NCBI GenBank assembly: GCA_035771175.1
Contig: CM069598.1
Coordinates: 7,657,413 to 7,721,412, forward strand
Source: Paratinospora sagittata
Lineage: Eukaryota > Streptophyta > Magnoliopsida > Ranunculales > Menispermaceae
DNA length: 64,000 nucleotides
Reading direction: 5' to 3'
This document shows positions 62,301 to 64,000 of this stretch, piece by piece; within the stretch, counting starts at the first letter, position 1; the number at the start of each line of letters is the position of its first letter. The notes under the pieces are model-generated. The model did no database searches. It was not told where the DNA came from and saw only the letters and a list, made by a program, of their open reading frames with translations. Made by a program: the position numbers and the translations under genes.

Positions 62301-62388
62301 TCTCTGTCTTGAATGCTAGGTGGAGTTGGCATATTTCAACAATGGAGGCATTCTTCCATACGTCATTCGAAATTTGAGTAAGAATTAA
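50352..62388 (+). CDS. ACO: Aconitate hydratase, mitochondrial type
   Basis: Converts citrate to isocitrate in the TCA cycle using a 4Fe-4S cluster. Twenty exons: 50352-50679, 51382-51486, 51612-51772, 51855-51947, 52934-53119, 53827-53988, 54178-54322, 54426-54568, 54652-54708, 54795-54874, 54963-55038, 55718-55903, 56049-56116, 56198-56316, 56497-56618, 59592-59690, 59791-60270, 61572-61670, 61789-62031, 62320-62388; 1006 aa. Residues 1 to about 100 are Ser/Arg-rich without acidic residues, a mitochondrial presequence. Substrate block [15 protein letters not shown]. Cluster cysteines C549 ([11 protein letters not shown]), C615 and C618 ([12 protein letters not shown]). The C-terminal swivel domain holds [13 protein letters not shown] (891-899). 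Downstream methionines 106 and 109 (KMATMASEN) match the start of cytosolic isoforms. Intron 15 (2.97 kb) contains nested repeats; introns 5 and 17 are also long. Most like Arabidopsis ACO2/ACO3; which one is not resolved. Confidence 0.96.
53311..53700. repeat. Non-coding transposon-like repeat, decayed copy 3 (aconitase intron 5)
   Basis: GAGGATCAAAAACTAGAATTC, CCTTAAAATTGAGAATTAACTTAGGGAAGT, AACTTTTTGTGAAAATTCAACTTAGAGAA line up in order with the left parts of the copies at 811-1649 and 57487-58682. It is more diverged, and its right end is unclear. Confidence 0.45.
55501..55559. repeat. 15-bp minisatellite, four copies (aconitase intron 11)
   Basis: GAAAGAAAATGACTT repeated four times without a mismatch (the last unit lacks its final base), in a 679-bp intron. 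Confidence 0.9.
57375..58755 (+). mobile_element. Au-type SINE split by a nested insertion
   Basis: Head at 57375-57486: GGGGAGCCTTGGTGCAGCGGTA (A box) and CACGGGTTCAAGTCGTGGAAAC (B box), then CCTCTTGCAAAGGTAATGCTGTGTACAATAGAC. Tail at 58683-58755: TGTGGTCCGATCCTTCC, CCCCGCATAGGCGGGA, TTGTGCACCGGACTGCC and a T run. Joined, the pieces cover the known Au SINE. Likely TSD: ACGAGTAGCTATAAA (57357-57371) against ACAAGTAACTAAA (58760-58772). Confidence 0.85.
57487..58682. repeat. Non-coding transposon-like repeat, copy 2, inside the Au SINE
   Basis: 1196 bp. Ends GCAAGGTTCGAAACTTCG and, as reverse complement, GCATGATTCGAAAATT; flanks TTATAT and TCATAT may be a 6-bp TSD. The left module is present twice: 57487-57750 and again from 57753 (CAAGGATCAAAAATTCGATTTC...), each with AGAATT.TTGTAAAAATTT. 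The right third holds many TCGAATTT repeats. No ORF. From 57753 onward it is collinear with copy 1. Confidence 0.7.
59250..59440. repeat. Dispersed repeat copy (aconitase intron 15)
   Basis: AACCTTTTCCCAACTAAATGGGTTGGCTATG, TTCTATCAAGGGTTAGATTGACAGTTATAATGC, TTTCTTAATTG and CCTCTGCCTCTATCATTATTGTT, the best-kept member of the group found in this window. Confidence 0.6.
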
Positions 62389-64000
62389 ATGATTATATTT
62401 CGGATAATTGTCAACTTTCGATCTGTGAAACCTTTTACCTTTGGGGAATTCATAAGAAGAAGGCAGAGGCGTGTATCTATTCTGGATTATATTGGACCAA
62501 GCCAAGGGACCAACAGTTTGGTGCATGTTGTACTGGTAAATATCTACTGCCTTATCTGTTTTGACATAATAATAGGTCCCAAATAAAAGAAGGAAAAAAA
62601 AAATAGTGGCTATTTCTCAACGGGGGTTGATGTACCCTTTTATTTATTTTTTGCATGTTTCCCTCTTCTTTTTTACTCAATGGCAGAGAGGTATTTATCA
62701 ATGTGCGGATTCTATTTAATTTGTCAATGCTAGAAATTGAGAAGTTGAAATTTCTTTTTCATCAACATGATTGCTTGTATCACTTATTTCGTAGTACTTC
62801 TAACAAACGACAAACAATTTTCTATGGGGGTTCAGCTTTCTTTCAATATTAATGTGATGAATGAAATATGTCACATTACTACTGCATTTCTATGGCTCTA
62901 ATACAGGTGAGACAAAGTTTGTAGCCTTTTGAGGTGTTTTTCTTTATCGCATGTTTGGTAAATTTTAATTACAAAAAAGTGTTTACAATTTTTTGATAGT
63001 GAAAATGCTCCTACTAACTGTTCTCTTGATTTCAGTATTATTTGGAAGTTATCTCAACAAATGAGTAATTGCATGTTAATCCATTTTTTTCTTCAAAATT
63101 TTTTTATTTCTAAGTCTGTGACAAATTCTGTCTATGGAGTACATTTTCTTTACCATTGATCAATTTTATTTAATTAAATTCTTAATTTTAGCATTTATTT
63201 GTCACTTTGTGTTAGTGAAGTTGCAATACTCATGGTGTACTTTTGGATTTATTGATTGCAGCCATTTCCTGAAGATATTGTAGAGTTTATCTTGGGTCCC
63301 ATGTCATCTTTCATCAAAATTTTCATTTTTTTTTTTTATTTCGGCTAGAATATCAACAACATTATATAATATTTTTTGGGCTAATAATAATAGAGATTAA
63401 AGAGGTGGTAGGATTGTTGAGTGGTGCCTTTCGTTTTGCGGTAAAATTAATTTGTTTGGACTATGAAGATGCAAATGTTTTTTAATAAATAGTAATTTTA
63501 TATACGAGGTAGGTTTTGAACGCATAATTTTGCTTAAGGAGAAGGAATTTTAAGCTATGTGAATCAATTAAATGTTGATATGTCTATTCAGTGTCTTGCA
63601 ATCGTTAGTTTGAGTAAATATATAAATCAATTTAGTCAAAACATCATTATATTTAACTAAGCATTAAGTACTTGAGGAATTTCGTGTTATGACTCTATAA
63701 CGTGGATGCCTACACAACGTCAAATATCAAATGGTGAAGCTGATGCTCTCAGATATATTTTATCATGATTTTTTTTTTTTTAACGAAAATGCTTTGTATT
63801 ATGATTGATTACATTTTGAAGTGAGTGGGAGCTTTTTTTTCCGACCTTCACACTAATGAGATTGATTATTACTATTGCAATTATACATTAGTGCCCAGGT
63901 AACCGTTTGGTCCATTAGATGTGTCAGCTAAAACAAAACAAAAAGAAGTGGTGCTTAACAAAAGAAAAGAAAAGAAAAAGTTACTTTACCAAAAAACTCA
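62389..64000. other. 3' flank of aconitase
   Basis: The first few hundred bases are probably aconitase 3' untranslated region. The rest is A/T-rich with no conserved ORF, RNA gene or element that I can name. Confidence 0.5.

Overview
This is a stretch of plant nuclear DNA, most likely from a eudicot (probably a rosid, though the sequence alone does not fix the species). Genes are split by many GT-AG introns, non-coding DNA is very A/T-rich, and introns and gaps are littered with plant SINEs, LINE remnants, TRIM elements and MITEs. The products are plant-specific or plastid-related: starch synthase III, the chloroplast ATP synthase gamma subunit, AXR1 and an LRR receptor kinase. There is no operon, phage, CRISPR or bacterial signal.

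Layout, left to right. (1) 324-10730, minus: starch synthase III (SS3). Nine exons rebuild residues 1-829 (transit peptide, N-terminal arm, three CBM53 domains, first part of the GT5 catalytic domain); the gene runs off the left edge. (2) 12084-14523, minus: a broken LINE lying between two divergent genes. (3) 15570-25251, plus: RRP6-like 3 (RRP6L3), 12 exons, 951 aa, a membrane-anchored DEDDy exonuclease. (4) 26357-33862, minus: AXR1, the regulatory half of the NEDD8 E1, 14 exons, 523 aa. (5) 37265-40430, plus: a subfamily-XII type LRR receptor kinase with a non-RD kinase domain, 2 exons, 1028 aa. (6) 40824-41261, minus: a 145-aa uncharacterised plant protein. (7) 44540-45673, minus: ATPC1, one exon, 377 aa, with the redox-switch cysteine pair. 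(8) 50352-62388, plus: mitochondrial-type aconitase, 20 exons, 1006 aa. All exon models were built by hand from GT/AG sites; each keeps an open frame through to its stop.

The genes do not form one pathway. SS3 and ATPC1 act in the plastid, aconitase in mitochondria and/or cytosol, AXR1 in cullin neddylation and hormone signalling, the receptor kinase at the plasma membrane. Neighbours are mostly divergent or convergent with independent promoters.

The less ordinary content is in the non-coding DNA: a complete 302-bp TRIM retroelement (82-bp LTRs, PBS, PPT, 5-bp TSD) in RRP6L3; a non-coding family with short terminal inverted repeats and TCGAATTT-rich ends, in three copies; an Au-type SINE in aconitase intron 15 that sits inside an older repeat and is itself split by one copy of that family; a tRNA-derived SINE with a 15-bp TSD; a MULE-type MITE with a 9-bp TSD; and a long inverted repeat between AXR1 and the receptor kinase. 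I did not find a convincing new multi-gene system.
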